The notes under the pieces are model-generated. The model searched no databases. It was not told where the DNA came from and saw only the letters and a program-made list of their open reading frames with translations. The translations under genes and the position numbers were made by a program. Positions 1 to 9,982 of a stretch of 64,000 bases of DNA are shown in pieces (position 1 is the stretch's first letter; each line of letters opens with the position of its first letter). The DNA comes from Methylosinus sp. PW1 (GTDB lineage Bacteria; Pseudomonadota; Alphaproteobacteria; Rhizobiales; Beijerinckiaceae), in assembly GCF_000745215.1 (NCBI RefSeq), contig NZ_JQNK01000008.1, positions 434,001 through 498,000 on the forward strand, read 5' to 3'.

Positions 1-560
1 CTCGTCTGCGGCGTGCTCATCGCCTATTGGGCGGAGGCCGCCGGCAATCCGCTGCTGACGTCGATCGGCGTCGATCCTTCGCCCGGCAATATGGAAGGCA
101 AGGAGGTGCGCTTCGGCGTAGCCACCAGCGCGCTCTTCGCCGCAGCGACGACAGGCACCAGCACCGGCGCTGTCAATTCGATGCATGACTCCTTCATGCC
201 GATCGGCGGCCTCGTGCCCTTGTTCAACATGCTGATGGGCTCGATCGCGCCGGGCGGCGTCGGCGCCGGTCTCTATGGCTTTCTCGTGCTCGCAGTCGTC
301 GCGGTCTTCGTCGCCGGCCTCATGGTCGGCCGCACGCCGGAATATCTCGGCAAGAAGATCGAGGCGCGGGAGATGAAGCTCGCCATGCTCGCCGTGCTGA
401 TCTATCCGCTCTGCGTGCTCGGATTCTCCGCGGCTTCCGCGCTGCTGCCGGGCGCGCTCGCGAGCTTGAACAACGCCGGCCCGCACGGTCTGTCGGAGAT
501 CGTCTACGCCTTCGCCTCGACGACCGACAATAATGGCTCGGCCTTCGCGGGCCTTTCCGG
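1..560 (+). pseudogene. kdpA: KdpA, potassium-binding subunit of the Kdp K+-ATPase: upstream segment of a split gene
   Basis: Reads through from the window edge in frame 1. The product has the KdpA signatures [15 protein letters not shown] and [19 protein letters not shown] and ends in [11 protein letters not shown] at the transposon junction. KdpA is the multi-span membrane subunit that binds and passes K+ in the KdpFABC pump. The reading frame resumes exactly at 5277 (NTPWYN...) if the insert and one CCGG are removed, so the gene was intact before insertion. As it stands, translation ends after a few transposon-encoded residues at 582. The N-terminal part lies outside the window. Confidence 0.93.
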
Positions 561-610
561 TGAGTGTGATCACGGTTTCTGATGTCGTGCTCATCAGGCT
601 TTTTGATGGG

Positions 611-666
611 CTTCCCACTTCCGCTTCCCGCACGCTGTAGGGGTGGTGGGAAGCGGAAGTGGGAAG
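611..666. repeat. Perfect 19-bp inverted repeat inside the transposon left end
   Basis: The arms 611-629 and 648-666 are exact reverse complements (beginning CTTCCCACTTCC) around an 18-nt loop. The repeat lies 50 bp inside the left terminus and 80 bp past the stop of the leftmost gene. It could be a transcription terminator or a transposase/regulator binding site. There is no T-run directly after either arm, so a simple intrinsic terminator is not clearly favoured. Confidence 0.7.
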
Positions 667-745
667 TCAACGTCTGAGTGACTTGAGAGGGCATGCGGCC
701 ACAGCGGGGCTGATTTGGTTGCGGCCGTTTATCGCGGCGTATCAC

Positions 746-1696
746 TCAGCCCGTGGCGAGGCGATAGCCGTCCGTCGATTTGACGATGCGGCCCGCGGCG
801 GCCATGGCGGCCAGACGCTGATAGAGCGTGGTGGTGCGCACGCGGCACAAGGCGCGCAGATCGGCAAAGGGCTGCGGCGCGCCGGCTTCCGCGAGGGCCG
901 CGACGATGCGCTCGTCGATCGAGCGTGCTTCTGCGCCCTGTGCGGGTTGTGGCCTGCCGTCCACGACCTCGAGGGCGAGCGCGTCGGCGCGCTCGGTGAG
1001 CTCGAGCCTGATGGCGGGCATGGCCGACGCGGCGCGGTGCTCGACGGTCAGGGTGAGCGCGTCGCCGTCTCGGCGGAGATAGAGGTTGGAGTCGCCCCAG
1101 GCATGGAACTCTGAGGAACCACGTAGGCCTTGGCCCGCACGCATGCTGCTCGCGTTCTTTCTCGCGTGGTGGACGAGGATCACGGCGAGGCCGTGACGGC
1201 GTTGGAGCTGACGCAGGAACGCCAGCAGCGGCGCCACTTCGCCGCTGATGTTTTCGTCGATGCGATGCAGGCGCACGAAGGGGTCGAGGATGAGCAGGCG
1301 CGGCTCCAGCCGCGCGATGGTTTCCTCGAGGCTGGCGCGATCGGCGTCGAGATCGAGGCGCAGCGACGGGGCGGTGATGACCTGGATGTCGAGATCAAAG
1401 ATGGAGAGGCCGGCCGCAGCGCCGATGCCCTCGATCCGGCGCCGGACGATGTGCGCCGCGTCCTCGGCGGCGTATAGCAGGACGCGGCCGGGCTTGGGTA
1501 CGCCAAATCGCCTCAGGCAGGGCGCGCCGCCGGCGACGGCGACGGCCAGATCTAGCGCGAGGAAGGATTTGCAGCATTTGGGCTCGCCGCCGATGATGCC
1601 GACCGCTTCTTGGGACCACAACCCCGTGACCAGCCAGTCCTTGTCTGGAGGGCGATCGGCGAGCTGATGGGCGGGCGTGACGGGAAGCGGCGTCAT
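746..1696 (-). CDS. RepA-like AAA_25 ATPase of the transposon
   Basis: 316 residues. The fold is that of RecA/RepA-type hexameric helicase ATPases. It has a modified P-loop GEPKCCKS (about 37-44) and Walker B LLILDPFVRLH. A VILVHHARK segment follows, as in AAA_25 proteins, and then a C-terminal winged-helix-like segment (about 260-310). The start ATG overlaps the stop of the upstream ATPase gene as ATGA, so the two are translationally coupled. The role is probably accessory to transposition or target handling; this is inference from the shared operon. Confidence 0.75.
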   Translation of the reverse strand: MTPLPVTPAHQLADRPPDKDWLVTGLWSQEAVGIIGGEPKCCKSFLALDLAVAVAGGAPCLRRFGVPKPGRVLLYAAEDAAHIVRRRIEGIGAAAGLSIFDLDIQVITAPSLRLDLDADRASLEETIARLEPRLLILDPFVRLHRIDENISGEVAPLLAFLRQLQRRHGLAVILVHHARKNASSMRAGQGLRGSSEFHAWGDSNLYLRRDGDALTLTVEHRAASAMPAIRLELTERADALALEVVDGRPQPAQGAEARSIDERIVAALAEAGAPQPFADLRALCRVRTTTLYQRLAAMAAAGRIVKSTDGYRLATG

Positions 1697-2547
1697 CGTC
1701 TACGCCGAGTTCCGGCCGCAGTCGAGAGCGGGGCGGGCGGAGGGGCCATGGCGCAAGTCTCGAAAAACAGCTTCTCGTCGATCTGTCGGGCGTCACGCTC
1801 GGCGGCCGTCGCGAGCAGCTCGCCCGCAAGCGTCATGAGCGCGCGCAGATTGCCCTGGGAGTGATCGCAGAGGGTCACGATCAGCTCCGGGGTCATCAGC
1901 GTCGTCGCGCCGGCCTGCTGCAAGGCGTGTCTGAGACAATCCTGCAGCTCCTGCGGCGTCGCCCGGTCGATAGCGAGGCGAACTCGGATGCGGCTGCCGA
2001 GCGGGAGAAGCTCGTCGGACCGCAGACGCTCCACGAGCCGTCCGTCTCCCGCCAGAACGACGGTCAACAGAATATGGGAATCGAGTTTTGCCGAGGACAG
2101 CAAGCGCAGCTCGCTCAGGACGAGCGGCAGCATCTCCTGGGCCTCGTCGACGATCAGGACGGGCCTATTGAGAGAGTCGTCGATATGAGCCTGCCAACGC
2201 TGTCGCAGGTTCTTGGCTCCGCCCCAGCGGTTGTTCGGGCGAAGCTCGACGCCGAAGAGATCGCCCATCTCGCGATAGAAGTCGCCGATGCCGGCCTGGG
2301 GACGGCTGATCACGCCGACCTTGACGTCGCGCTGCGTCGCCAGATGCTCGGCCAGGATGCGCAGGGCGGCGGACTTGCCGGCGCCGGGCGAGCCGGTGAC
2401 GAGGGCGAAGCCGCCCTCCTCGGCGAGTTGCGCCACGCGCCAGCAGAAGGAGCGCAGGCGCGGCGTGGCGAACAACGCTTCGGTCGGCGCGCCCGGCGCG
2501 AAGGGGTTCCACTTGAGGCCGTAGAGCGCCAATAGTTTGGGGTTCAA
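1693..2547 (-). CDS. ExeA/TniB-like AAA ATPase, transposition regulator
   Basis: 284 residues from a TTG start. The TTG is preceded by AAGGAGAAGAG and overlaps the transposase stop codon (TTGA), which is why I chose it; a longer open frame upstream only shadows the transposase. It carries Walker A TGSPGAGKS (51-59), Walker B PVLIVDEAQEM and a sensor segment LLTVVLAGDGRL, typical of ExeA/TniB/IstB-type ATPases that activate and target a DDE transposase. It sits between the transposase and the RepA-like gene with overlaps on both sides. Confidence 0.82.
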   Translation of the reverse strand: MNPKLLALYGLKWNPFAPGAPTEALFATPRLRSFCWRVAQLAEEGGFALVTGSPGAGKSAALRILAEHLATQRDVKVGVISRPQAGIGDFYREMGDLFGVELRPNNRWGGAKNLRQRWQAHIDDSLNRPVLIVDEAQEMLPLVLSELRLLSSAKLDSHILLTVVLAGDGRLVERLRSDELLPLGSRIRVRLAIDRATPQELQDCLRHALQQAGATTLMTPELIVTLCDHSQGNLRALMTLAGELLATAAERDARQIDEKLFFETCAMAPPPAPLSTAAGTRRRR

Positions 2548-3992
2548 GACTCTTCTCCTTCGTCCTTGGGCAGGTAGGCGGGCGGCAACCCCGTTGCAGC
2601 CCGCTGCTCCATGAGCTTGGCGAGCAGTGGCGCCATGCCACCGGCAGGCTTGATGGCGATGGGCTCCGCCGCGATCGGCTCCAGCGACCGGCGGCGCCCA
2701 TCGGCGTTCTTGGTCTTGTCCTGCGGGAACAGCCGGCACAGCACCGCGCCGGTTTGCGCGTCGACGAGATGGACCCAGCCGAGGTCCCAGCTGGCGAAGC
2801 GGACCTCCAGGCGCGTGAGGTGGCGGTAGCGGTTCGGGGCCTCGAAGCGGCGGCCCTCGATCAGGAGGCTGCCGTCGCTCTTGCGCAGCGTCCGCTGCTC
2901 GGTCCTCGTGAAGGCCAGCTTGAGGCTCGCGCTGTCGGGGCTCGGCCGCGTCACCTCGGGGCCGGCGAGAAAACGCGTGACGGGCGCCTCGCCGATCTCC
3001 GAATGGATGTTGCGGTTGTACTCGTACTCGACCCAGGCCTGCGTCGCCTCGTTGAGCGTCGCCAAGCTGAGGTCCTGCACATCCTCCAACATGGCCATCA
3101 GCCGGCCTTCGACTGGACCCCAAAACGCCTCCTGCTTGGCGTTCTGATAGGGGCTATAGGGGAGCGTCGTCTGGTGCAGGACTGCGAGCCGGCCGAGGCC
3201 CTCGCGGATCTCCGCCGCAGTCATCGCCGCGCCATTGTCGCTCATCGCGGCGCGCGGCAGGCCGCGCTTCTGGATCGCCTGTGACAGACCATGCGCGACG
3301 TTCTCGGCCGTCTCCGCCAAATACCATTGCAGATGACAGGCGAGTCGCGAACGGTCGTCGAGAATGCCGAGCAACATTGGCGTGCGCCACTCGCCACGCG
3401 GCGTCAGCACCTTGCGCGAGCCGTGATGGAAATCCCAATGCCACAGGCCGTTGACATATTCGGCCTCGTAGCTGCGGACCTCGCGTTGCTCGAGGCGCGC
3501 CTCGGCCCGCAATGCGCCCGCCGTCAGCCGCGAGGTGAGCGGCCGGCGTTTGTCCAGACCATTGGCCCTGAGGAAGCGAAGGACGGTCGCATAAGACGGC
3601 ACGGGTTGAAGCTCGGGCCGACTCGAAGCCAAGGCGACCAGATTGTCCCAGTGCAGCCTGACGCTCCAGCTCTTGTGCGCAGCGTATTGGGCGAGCAGCG
3701 CCTGGCGCAGCGGCACGCCGAGCGCTGTCTGCTGGCCGGCGTCCTGGCGACGTTTGCGGCGCAGGACGGCGATAGGGTCCTGACGCTCTCCGAGCGCCCG
3801 ATAATACCAGCGCTCGATCGTGGAGGCGCCAAAGCGCACCGGCGCGCCGGTCGTTGGATGGCGCCATTCGCGCGCCGCAAGCTCAACGAGCGCCGAACGG
3901 AGCGCGCCCTTCTCGGGCGGCGCAGCGAGAAGCTGCCCGATCACCGAAAAGCGCAGCTGCGCCCATTGCTCGTGCACCCGCCCTTTCGCCAT
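2544..3992 (-). CDS. DDE transposase (integrase-core, Mu/Tn552-like)
   Basis: 482 residues. The catalytic triad is visible as D187 (LWHWDFHHGS), D252 (AMSDNGAAM) and E288 (NAKQEAFWG), with the 35-36-residue D-E spacing of the retroviral-integrase superfamily. An N-terminal helix-turn-helix region and a C-terminal Mu-type beta-barrel-like segment flank the core. AAGGAG lies 8 nt before the ATG. It is first in the three-gene operon and is the likely enzyme that moved the element into kdpA. Confidence 0.88.
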   Translation of the reverse strand: MAKGRVHEQWAQLRFSVIGQLLAAPPEKGALRSALVELAAREWRHPTTGAPVRFGASTIERWYYRALGERQDPIAVLRRKRRQDAGQQTALGVPLRQALLAQYAAHKSWSVRLHWDNLVALASSRPELQPVPSYATVLRFLRANGLDKRRPLTSRLTAGALRAEARLEQREVRSYEAEYVNGLWHWDFHHGSRKVLTPRGEWRTPMLLGILDDRSRLACHLQWYLAETAENVAHGLSQAIQKRGLPRAAMSDNGAAMTAAEIREGLGRLAVLHQTTLPYSPYQNAKQEAFWGPVEGRLMAMLEDVQDLSLATLNEATQAWVEYEYNRNIHSEIGEAPVTRFLAGPEVTRPSPDSASLKLAFTRTEQRTLRKSDGSLLIEGRRFEAPNRYRHLTRLEVRFASWDLGWVHLVDAQTGAVLCRLFPQDKTKNADGRRRSLEPIAAEPIAIKPAGGMAPLLAKLMEQRAATGLPPAYLPKDEGEES

Positions 3993-4079
3993 GCCGACGC
4001 TCCTTGGAGTGGACTGGCGGACGGTAACGGCGGGGCCGTCGACCCGCGACGGGCGTCTTCTGCGGGCCGACGAAAACCC

Positions 4080-4652
4080 TCATGCAGCGAGCATCGGCGC
4101 GGCCCCTCCGGTGATCGGCAAAAGCAATCGCAGCAGCGCGGTCAGTCGTTCGGCGGTGGCGCCGGAAAAGCGATCCAGGAGCGCCGTCGGCAGCTCCTCT
4201 CGGGCGACGGGCGGCATGAAGGCGGCCGCGGCCACCCTCCAGAACGGGCTTGCGGCGAAGACATCGCGCCACCATTGGCGCCAGCGCTGAATCGTGTTGC
4301 GGCTTGCGCCGACAAGGTTGGAGAGCTCGCGAACCGACGCCGCCGCGCCATTGCGTATCGCCGAAACCAGCACGACGACCGCGCTGAGAAACACCTTGCG
4401 CCCGAGAAACCGGAACGACGAGGGCGTCGCGCGCTTGCGGCAGTCCTGCACAGCGCAGCAGAAGCTGAAGCGCAAATTGTGGTCTGCGCCGAGCCCGGCG
4501 GGACCGCCTCTGGGCTTGCGCAGGAAATTGCCTGAATGAAGCGCGCCGCCGCAGCGCGCGCATCTCACCTCGCGCGCCCTCGCCGCAAGATCGCGGTCGA
4601 AGGCGAGGAGAAGCTCGTGGAATCTGGCGTCCGCCAGCAGGGACCGATACAA
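4080..4652 (-). CDS. Zinc-finger/helix-turn-helix protein of the transposon
   Basis: About 190 residues if translation begins at the TTG at 4652 (GAGG seven nt upstream). The frame is open further upstream, but that part overlaps the divergent SEC-C gene. It shows CARCGG and CCAVQDC cysteine pairs (a zinc-ribbon-like pattern), then an HTH-like segment SVRELSNLVGASRNTIQRWRQ. Such proteins accompany several transposons as DNA-binding accessory factors, and I infer the same here. The start is uncertain. Confidence 0.55.
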   Translation of the reverse strand: MYRSLLADARFHELLLAFDRDLAARAREVRCARCGGALHSGNFLRKPRGGPAGLGADHNLRFSFCCAVQDCRKRATPSSFRFLGRKVFLSAVVVLVSAIRNGAAASVRELSNLVGASRNTIQRWRQWWRDVFAASPFWRVAAAAFMPPVAREELPTALLDRFSGATAERLTALLRLLLPITGGAAPMLAA

Positions 4653-4688
4653 GGGATGCCTCGTTCTTGTTCGAGAGTGAAAGCCGCG

Positions 4689-5180
<492 letters not shown>

Positions 5181-5272
5181 AATCACGATGAGTGAAGGGC
5201 TCGACTCGCAGCCCATCACGTATCCTGCTCAAAAAACCGGGTTCATGCCCTCATTTTGTCCGCGCACGCTCA

Positions 5273-5544
5273 CCGGCAACACGCCTTGGTACAACACGAC
5301 GCTCGGCATTGCGATGACGCTCGGCCGCTTCGCCTATGTCATTCCCGTGCTGGCGATGGCGGGCTCCTTCGCCGCAAAGAAAAAGGCGCCGGCGTCGCGC
5401 GGTACATTCCCGACGCATGGGCCGTTGTTCATCGGCCTGCTGCTCGGCGTCATCGTCGTGCTCTATCTGCTGCAATATTTCCCGGCGCTCGCGCTCGGTC
5501 CCGTCGTCGAGCATCTGCTGCTCGCCGCCGGCAAGACCTTCTGA
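5273..5544 (+). pseudogene. kdpA: KdpA downstream segment of the split gene
   Basis: After the CCGG duplication the frame continues [18 protein letters not shown], then hydrophobic spans and a C-terminal LLLAAGKTF, matching the last two transmembrane helices of KdpA. An open frame upstream to 5188 offers an ATG inside the transposon, so a short C-terminal peptide could be made, but it could not form the K+ channel alone. kdpB starts 17 nt downstream. Confidence 0.92.
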
Positions 5545-5561
5545 TCCGGAGATCAACGCAA

Positions 5562-7664
5562 ATGTCGTCCAAAGTCGCTGCTCCTGGCCTGCTCGATCGG
5601 GCCATCATCGGCCGCGCGGCGATCGACGCTTTCAAGAAGCTCGATCCTCGCAGGCTCGCGCGCAATCCGGTGATCTTCGTCACCGAGGCCGTCTCGGCCG
5701 TCGTCACCTTCTTGTTCATTCGCGATCTCCTCGCGAATGACGGAAGCGCGCTCTTCTCCGGCCAGATCGCCGCCTGGCTATGGTTCACAGTCCTCTTCGC
5801 CAATTTCGCGGAGGCCGTGGCGGAAGGTCGCGGCAAGGCGCAGGCCGACGCGCTGCGTCGCACGCGCACGGACACGAAAGCCAAGCGAACCAAAGGTGGA
5901 TCGCGTGACTATGACATCGTCTCCGCGCTGGAGCTGAAGCTCGGCGATGTTGTGCTCGTCGAAGCCGGAGACCTCATTCCCGGCGACGGCGAGGTCGTCG
6001 AGGGCGTCGCTTCTGTCAACGAGTCGGCGATCACCGGCGAGTCGGCCCCGGTTATTCGCGAGGCGGGCGGCGATCGCTCCGCCGTCACCGGCGGCACCAC
6101 TGTGTTGTCCGATTGGGTGCGGGTGAAGATCACCGCCGCGCCCGGCTCGACCTTCATCGACCGAATGATCGCGCTCGTCGAAGGCGCCGAGCGGCAGAAG
6201 ACGCCGAATGAGCTCGCTCTGTCGATCCTGCTATCGGGCCTGACCATCATCTTTCTGATCGTCTGCACGACGCTGTGGCCGCTCGCCAATTATTCGGGAA
6301 CCGTGCTGTCGCTCACCGTGCTCATCGCTCTGCTCGTCTGTCTCATACCGACGACGATCGGCGGTCTCCTGTCGGCGATCGGCATCGCAGGAATGGATCG
6401 CCTCATCCGCTTCAATGTCATCGCGACGTCTGGCCGCGCTGTGGAGGCCGCGGGCGACGTGGACACGCTGCTGCTCGACAAGACCGGCACGATCACTTTC
6501 GGCAATCGCATGGCGGATGAGCTTCTCCCCGTCGGCGGCGTCGGTGAGCATGAGCTCGCGGAGGCCGTGCTGCTCGCCTCTCTCGCGGACGAGACGCCGG
6601 AGGGGCGCTCCATCGTCGCTCTGGCCAAGAGCCGCTATGGCCTCGCCGCTCCCGATATCGGCGCCGATGCACGCGTCGTTCCCTTCTCGGCGCATACGCG
6701 AATCTCCGGCGTCGATCTGCCCGGCCGCGCATTGCGCAAGGGCGCCGTCGACGCCATTCTCGCGCAGACGCAATCCATAACGGGCGATGCCGACATCGAC
6801 GGCGCGGGCGCCGAAATTCTCGAGCGCGCGGCCGTCGCGACATTGCGCGCGCCAGAGGATTTCACCCGCGCGGTGGAGCGCATCTCGCGCGCCGGCGGCA
6901 CGCCGCTCGCCGTCAGCGAGAACGGCCGTCTGCTCGGCGTCGTGCATTTGAAGGACATCATCAAGCCCGACATAAAGGCGCGCTTCGCCGAGCTGCGCGC
7001 CATGGGCATAAAGACGGTGATGGTGACGGGCGACAATCCGGTCACGGCGGCGGCCATCGCCTCGGAAGCGGGCGTCGACGACTTCATCGCGCAGGCGACG
7101 CCGGAGGACAAGCTCACTTACATCCGCAAGGAGCAGCAGGGCGGCCGCCTCATCGCAATGTGCGGCGACGGCACCAATGACGCGCCGGCGCTGGCGCAGG
7201 CGGATGTCGGCGTGGCCATGCAAACCGGCACGCAAGCGGCGCGCGAGGCGGGCAATATGGTCGATCTCGACAGCGATCCGACCAAGCTCATCGAGATCGT
7301 CGCCATCGGCAAGCAGCTGCTTATGACGCGCGGCTCGCTGACGACCTTCTCCATCGCCAATGACGTCGCCAAATATTTCGCCATCATCCCAGCCCTGTTC
7401 GTCGTGACCTATCCAGAGCTCGGCGCGCTCAATGTGATGAAGCTCGTCTCGCCGCAATCGGCCATTCTTTCCGCGGTGATCTTCAACGCGCTCATCATCA
7501 TCGCGCTGATCCCGCTGGCGCTCAAAGGCGTCGCCTATCGGCCGATCGGCGCCGCCGCCTTGCTGCGGCGGAATCTGCTGATCTACGGCCTTGGCGGCGT
7601 CATCATTCCCTTCGTCGGCATCAAGCTGATCGACATGATCGTGTTGGTCCTGCATCTCGCGTGA
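5562..7664 (+). CDS. kdpB: KdpB, catalytic P-type ATPase subunit of the K+ pump
   Basis: 700 residues. The phosphorylation motif DKTGT has its aspartate at residue 306. TGES, the hinge [14 protein letters not shown] and the magnesium-binding [10 protein letters not shown] are all present, along with the expected membrane helices. KdpB hydrolyses ATP to energise K+ uptake through KdpA. The gene is intact, but kdpA upstream is disrupted, so expression may suffer from polarity and the complex should lack its channel subunit. Confidence 0.96.
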   Translation: MSSKVAAPGLLDRAIIGRAAIDAFKKLDPRRLARNPVIFVTEAVSAVVTFLFIRDLLANDGSALFSGQIAAWLWFTVLFANFAEAVAEGRGKAQADALRRTRTDTKAKRTKGGSRDYDIVSALELKLGDVVLVEAGDLIPGDGEVVEGVASVNESAITGESAPVIREAGGDRSAVTGGTTVLSDWVRVKITAAPGSTFIDRMIALVEGAERQKTPNELALSILLSGLTIIFLIVCTTLWPLANYSGTVLSLTVLIALLVCLIPTTIGGLLSAIGIAGMDRLIRFNVIATSGRAVEAAGDVDTLLLDKTGTITFGNRMADELLPVGGVGEHELAEAVLLASLADETPEGRSIVALAKSRYGLAAPDIGADARVVPFSAHTRISGVDLPGRALRKGAVDAILAQTQSITGDADIDGAGAEILERAAVATLRAPEDFTRAVERISRAGGTPLAVSENGRLLGVVHLKDIIKPDIKARFAELRAMGIKTVMVTGDNPVTAAAIASEAGVDDFIAQATPEDKLTYIRKEQQGGRLIAMCGDGTNDAPALAQADVGVAMQTGTQAAREAGNMVDLDSDPTKLIEIVAIGKQLLMTRGSLTTFSIANDVAKYFAIIPALFVVTYPELGALNVMKLVSPQSAILSAVIFNALIIIALIPLALKGVAYRPIGAAALLRRNLLIYGLGGVIIPFVGIKLIDMIVLVLHLA

Positions 7665-7675
7665 AGGAGCTTCTC

Positions 7676-8275
7676 ATGCTCTCCCAAATTCGTCCCGCGA
7701 TCGTGATGATCGTTCTCTTCACCCTTCTCACTGGCCTCGCCTATCCTCTCGCGATCACCGGGCTGGCGCAGCTCGCCTTCCACGACGCGGCCAATGGCAG
7801 CCTCATAGAGCGTCAGGGCGTCGTCGTCGGCTCGCGTCTGATCGGCCAGAACTTCGTGGCGGATCATTACTTCCACGGCCGCCCCTCGGCAACGAGCGCG
7901 CCCGACCCCAATGATGCGAGCAAGACGATCGATGCGCCTTACAATGCGGCGAATTCCGGCGGCTCCAATCTCGGCCCGACCTCGCAAAAGCTCGTCGATC
8001 GCGTGAACGCTGCGATCGAGGCGGAATTCGCCGCCGGGCGCATCGATGTGGTCGCGGCGGATGCGGTGACGACATCGGCCTCCGGTCTCGATCCGCACAT
8101 CTCGCCGCAATATGCGCTGGCGCAGGCGCCCGCCGTCGCTGCGGCGCGCAAGCTTCCCGAGAGCCGGGTGCGCGCCTTGGTCGAGAGCCGGATCGAGCAG
8201 CGCGCCGCCGGCTTTATCGGCGAACCGCGCGTCAATGTGCTGGAGCTCAATCTGGCTTTGGACGAGCTGCATTGA
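7676..8275 (+). CDS. kdpC: KdpC, K+-ATPase assembly subunit
   Basis: 199 residues from the ATG at 7676, which has AAGGAG 6 nt upstream. A GTG at 7661 overlapping the kdpB stop is possible but less well placed. There is one N-terminal transmembrane helix (VMIVLFTLLTGLAYPLAITG), then the soluble domain with YFHGRPSAT, NSGGSNLGPTS and SGLDPHISP, all diagnostic of KdpC. The end of the operon shows no kdpD/kdpE regulator genes. Confidence 0.95.
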   Translation: MLSQIRPAIVMIVLFTLLTGLAYPLAITGLAQLAFHDAANGSLIERQGVVVGSRLIGQNFVADHYFHGRPSATSAPDPNDASKTIDAPYNAANSGGSNLGPTSQKLVDRVNAAIEAEFAAGRIDVVAADAVTTSASGLDPHISPQYALAQAPAVAAARKLPESRVRALVESRIEQRAAGFIGEPRVNVLELNLALDELH

Positions 8276-8439
8276 TGGCGCCGGCGGCCTCGGTCGTCTG
8301 GTTCCCCTCTATCCGAGGCGCGGCGGCTCGTCGCGCCTCGCGCATTTTTCGCATTGGCTCCGCCAAAGTCGGCGGTTCATCATGCGTCCGCGGAAACTCG
8401 CGAGCGCGCAAGACGTGAGCGGCCGATAGCGGGCCGGGC

Positions 8440-9129
8440 TCAGCGTCCGCGAGACTTCGTCGGAACGCGCTTTTTAGACGGCTTCTTCGCCACGGGCTCC
8501 TTTTTCCGCGCCGTTCGGCGAGGAGCTTTCGCTGGACCATCCTTTTTCGGCTCCGGCGCGGCGCTCGGCTCCTCGGCGAGGCAGGCTGCGAGAACCCGTG
8601 CGATCAAGGGCCGCGTCTTGGCGCTATTGGCGTCCTGCAGCGCTTGCGCTCCCAAGACTTCGCGAAAGATCGCCATTCCGACGAGGCAGGCGTTGAACAA
8701 GGTTGCGCGCTCGATCGTCGATGCTCCCTCGAGAGCGGCGGCGACCGGGCCGATGAATTCGGTCAAGCTGCGGGCGCGCAATACCTCCCGCGCTTGTGGA
8801 TTGGTCAGCGAGCGCACGACGATCTGAAGCGTCTCGTTCTGGCTCGCGCTGAAAAACCCGTCCGTGAAATCCTCGCTGAGGCGGCCGGCGTCGAGCGTCG
8901 ATTGCGACTCGGCCTCCTTGGAGGTCGAGAGGACGGCCGAGAAGAGCTGCTCCTTCGAGCCGAAGGCGCGATGGACCAGCGCGACATCCACTCCGACCTC
9001 GGCGGCGATTTCACGGAGCTTCACATCCTCGTAGGAGGCGGTCGAGAAACGCGCGCGCGCCGCCTCGAGTATGCGCCGCCGTGTGATCTCTCCGCCGCGC
9101 TTTTCCTGAAGCTCAGCCAGCGTCGCCAT
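8440..9129 (-). CDS. TetR/AcrR-family transcriptional repressor
   Basis: 229 residues. The N-terminal HTH (RRRILEAARARF...LREIAAEVGVDVALVHRAFGSKEQLF, residues about 17-60) is classic TetR. A ligand-binding helical domain follows, and an unusual Lys/Arg/Pro-rich tail ends KKPSKKRVPTKSRGR. It is divergent from the OMP gene at 9302. The palindromes between them suggest autoregulation and control of that gene. The ligand is unknown. Confidence 0.88.
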   Translation of the reverse strand: MATLAELQEKRGGEITRRRILEAARARFSTASYEDVKLREIAAEVGVDVALVHRAFGSKEQLFSAVLSTSKEAESQSTLDAGRLSEDFTDGFFSASQNETLQIVVRSLTNPQAREVLRARSLTEFIGPVAAALEGASTIERATLFNACLVGMAIFREVLGAQALQDANSAKTRPLIARVLAACLAEEPSAAPEPKKDGPAKAPRRTARKKEPVAKKPSKKRVPTKSRGR

Positions 9130-9202
9130 ATCGATCCGCCTCCCATTTCCGCGCAGATTATTCGTCTGCTGACAATGGTCAAATGAGACGGGAAGGCGCG
9201 AG

Positions 9203-9233
9203 TGTCAACATTGTTGTGTCAACAGTGTTGACA
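9203..9233. promoter_or_regulatory. Putative TetR operator: two overlapping palindromes
   Basis: TGTCAACAGTGTTGACA (9217-9233) is a perfect 8-1-8 palindrome. A second, imperfect copy starts at 9203 (TGTCAACATTGTTG) offset by 14 bp. They lie 74 bp upstream of the tetR start and 69 bp upstream of the divergent OMP gene, where an operator covering both promoters would sit. Confidence 0.7.
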
Positions 9234-9301
9234 TTCGGACGGCGTCGCGTATTTTCCTCCTCGGCTGCTCGGAGGGAGTCCGAGCGCAGGGGACCGGAAA
9301 C

Positions 9302-9958
9302 ATGATCGTGAGATATTCGACAGCTTTGACGCGGGCGCTTTTCGTCCTGGCCGCGAGCGCAGGCGCCGCGCCGGCGGCCGATCTTCCTTATATGAAGCCG
9401 TCTTTTGCGTTCGAGCCGCCGCCGCCCGCCTTCATCTGGACGGGCCTCTACGGCGGCCTCAACGCCGGCGGCGCGGTGGGAGCCGGAGTCGGCGCCTATG
9501 CCGACAAATCGCCGAGCGGCGTCGTCGGCGGCGGACAGATCGGCTTCAATTATCAGCTGTCGCCTCGCTTCGTCATCGGCGCCGAGAACGACTTGCAGGC
9601 GTCGAGCCTGAAGGCGCGAGACGGCAGCCCCTATCATCGCGATGCGACGCTTCCGTGGTTCGGAACGGCGCGCGGACGCGTCGGCTTCGCGCTCACGGAG
9701 CCGCGCTTGCTGATCTACGCCACGGGCGGCATGGCCTTCGGCGAACCGAAGATCGTCGATGACGGCAAGCTGCGCATCGGCTGGACGGCAGGCGGCGGCG
9801 TGGAATGGGCTTTCGCGCAGAAATGGTCTGCGAAGCTCGAATATCTCTACACGGATCTCTACCGGGATCTGCGGAAGGATGTCGCCGATCGTCACGCACG
9901 ATTCCACACCATTCGCGTCGGCGTGAACTATCACTTCGATTTGTTCTCGCAGCCGTGA
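9302..9958 (+). CDS. Omp25/31-like outer-membrane beta-barrel protein
   Basis: 218 residues. The signal peptide ends near AGAAPAADLP, followed by a proline-rich linker and FIWTGLYGGLNAGGAVG, the entry motif of small rhizobial 8-stranded barrels. It ends in alternating strands with a C-terminal HTIRVGVNYHFDLFSQP. The ATG has GGGGACCGG upstream. It is likely controlled by the adjacent TetR protein. Its substrate or structural role is unknown. Confidence 0.85.
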   Translation: MIVRYSTALTRALFVLAASAGAAPAADLPYMKPSFAFEPPPPAFIWTGLYGGLNAGGAVGAGVGAYADKSPSGVVGGGQIGFNYQLSPRFVIGAENDLQASSLKARDGSPYHRDATLPWFGTARGRVGFALTEPRLLIYATGGMAFGEPKIVDDGKLRIGWTAGGGVEWAFAQKWSAKLEYLYTDLYRDLRKDVADRHARFHTIRVGVNYHFDLFSQP

Positions 9959-9982
9959 CGACATGCAGGCGGGGACGAGCTC

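Noticed and set aside
6231..7655. 474-codon open frame on the minus strand opposite kdpB
   Set aside because: Shadow of the conserved kdpB codons; it is rich in Arg, Asp and His with no domain.
8276..8439. Possible kdpD/kdpE start after kdpC
   Set aside because: The 160-bp gap leads into a convergent tetR gene. No sensor-kinase or response-regulator motif occurs in the window.
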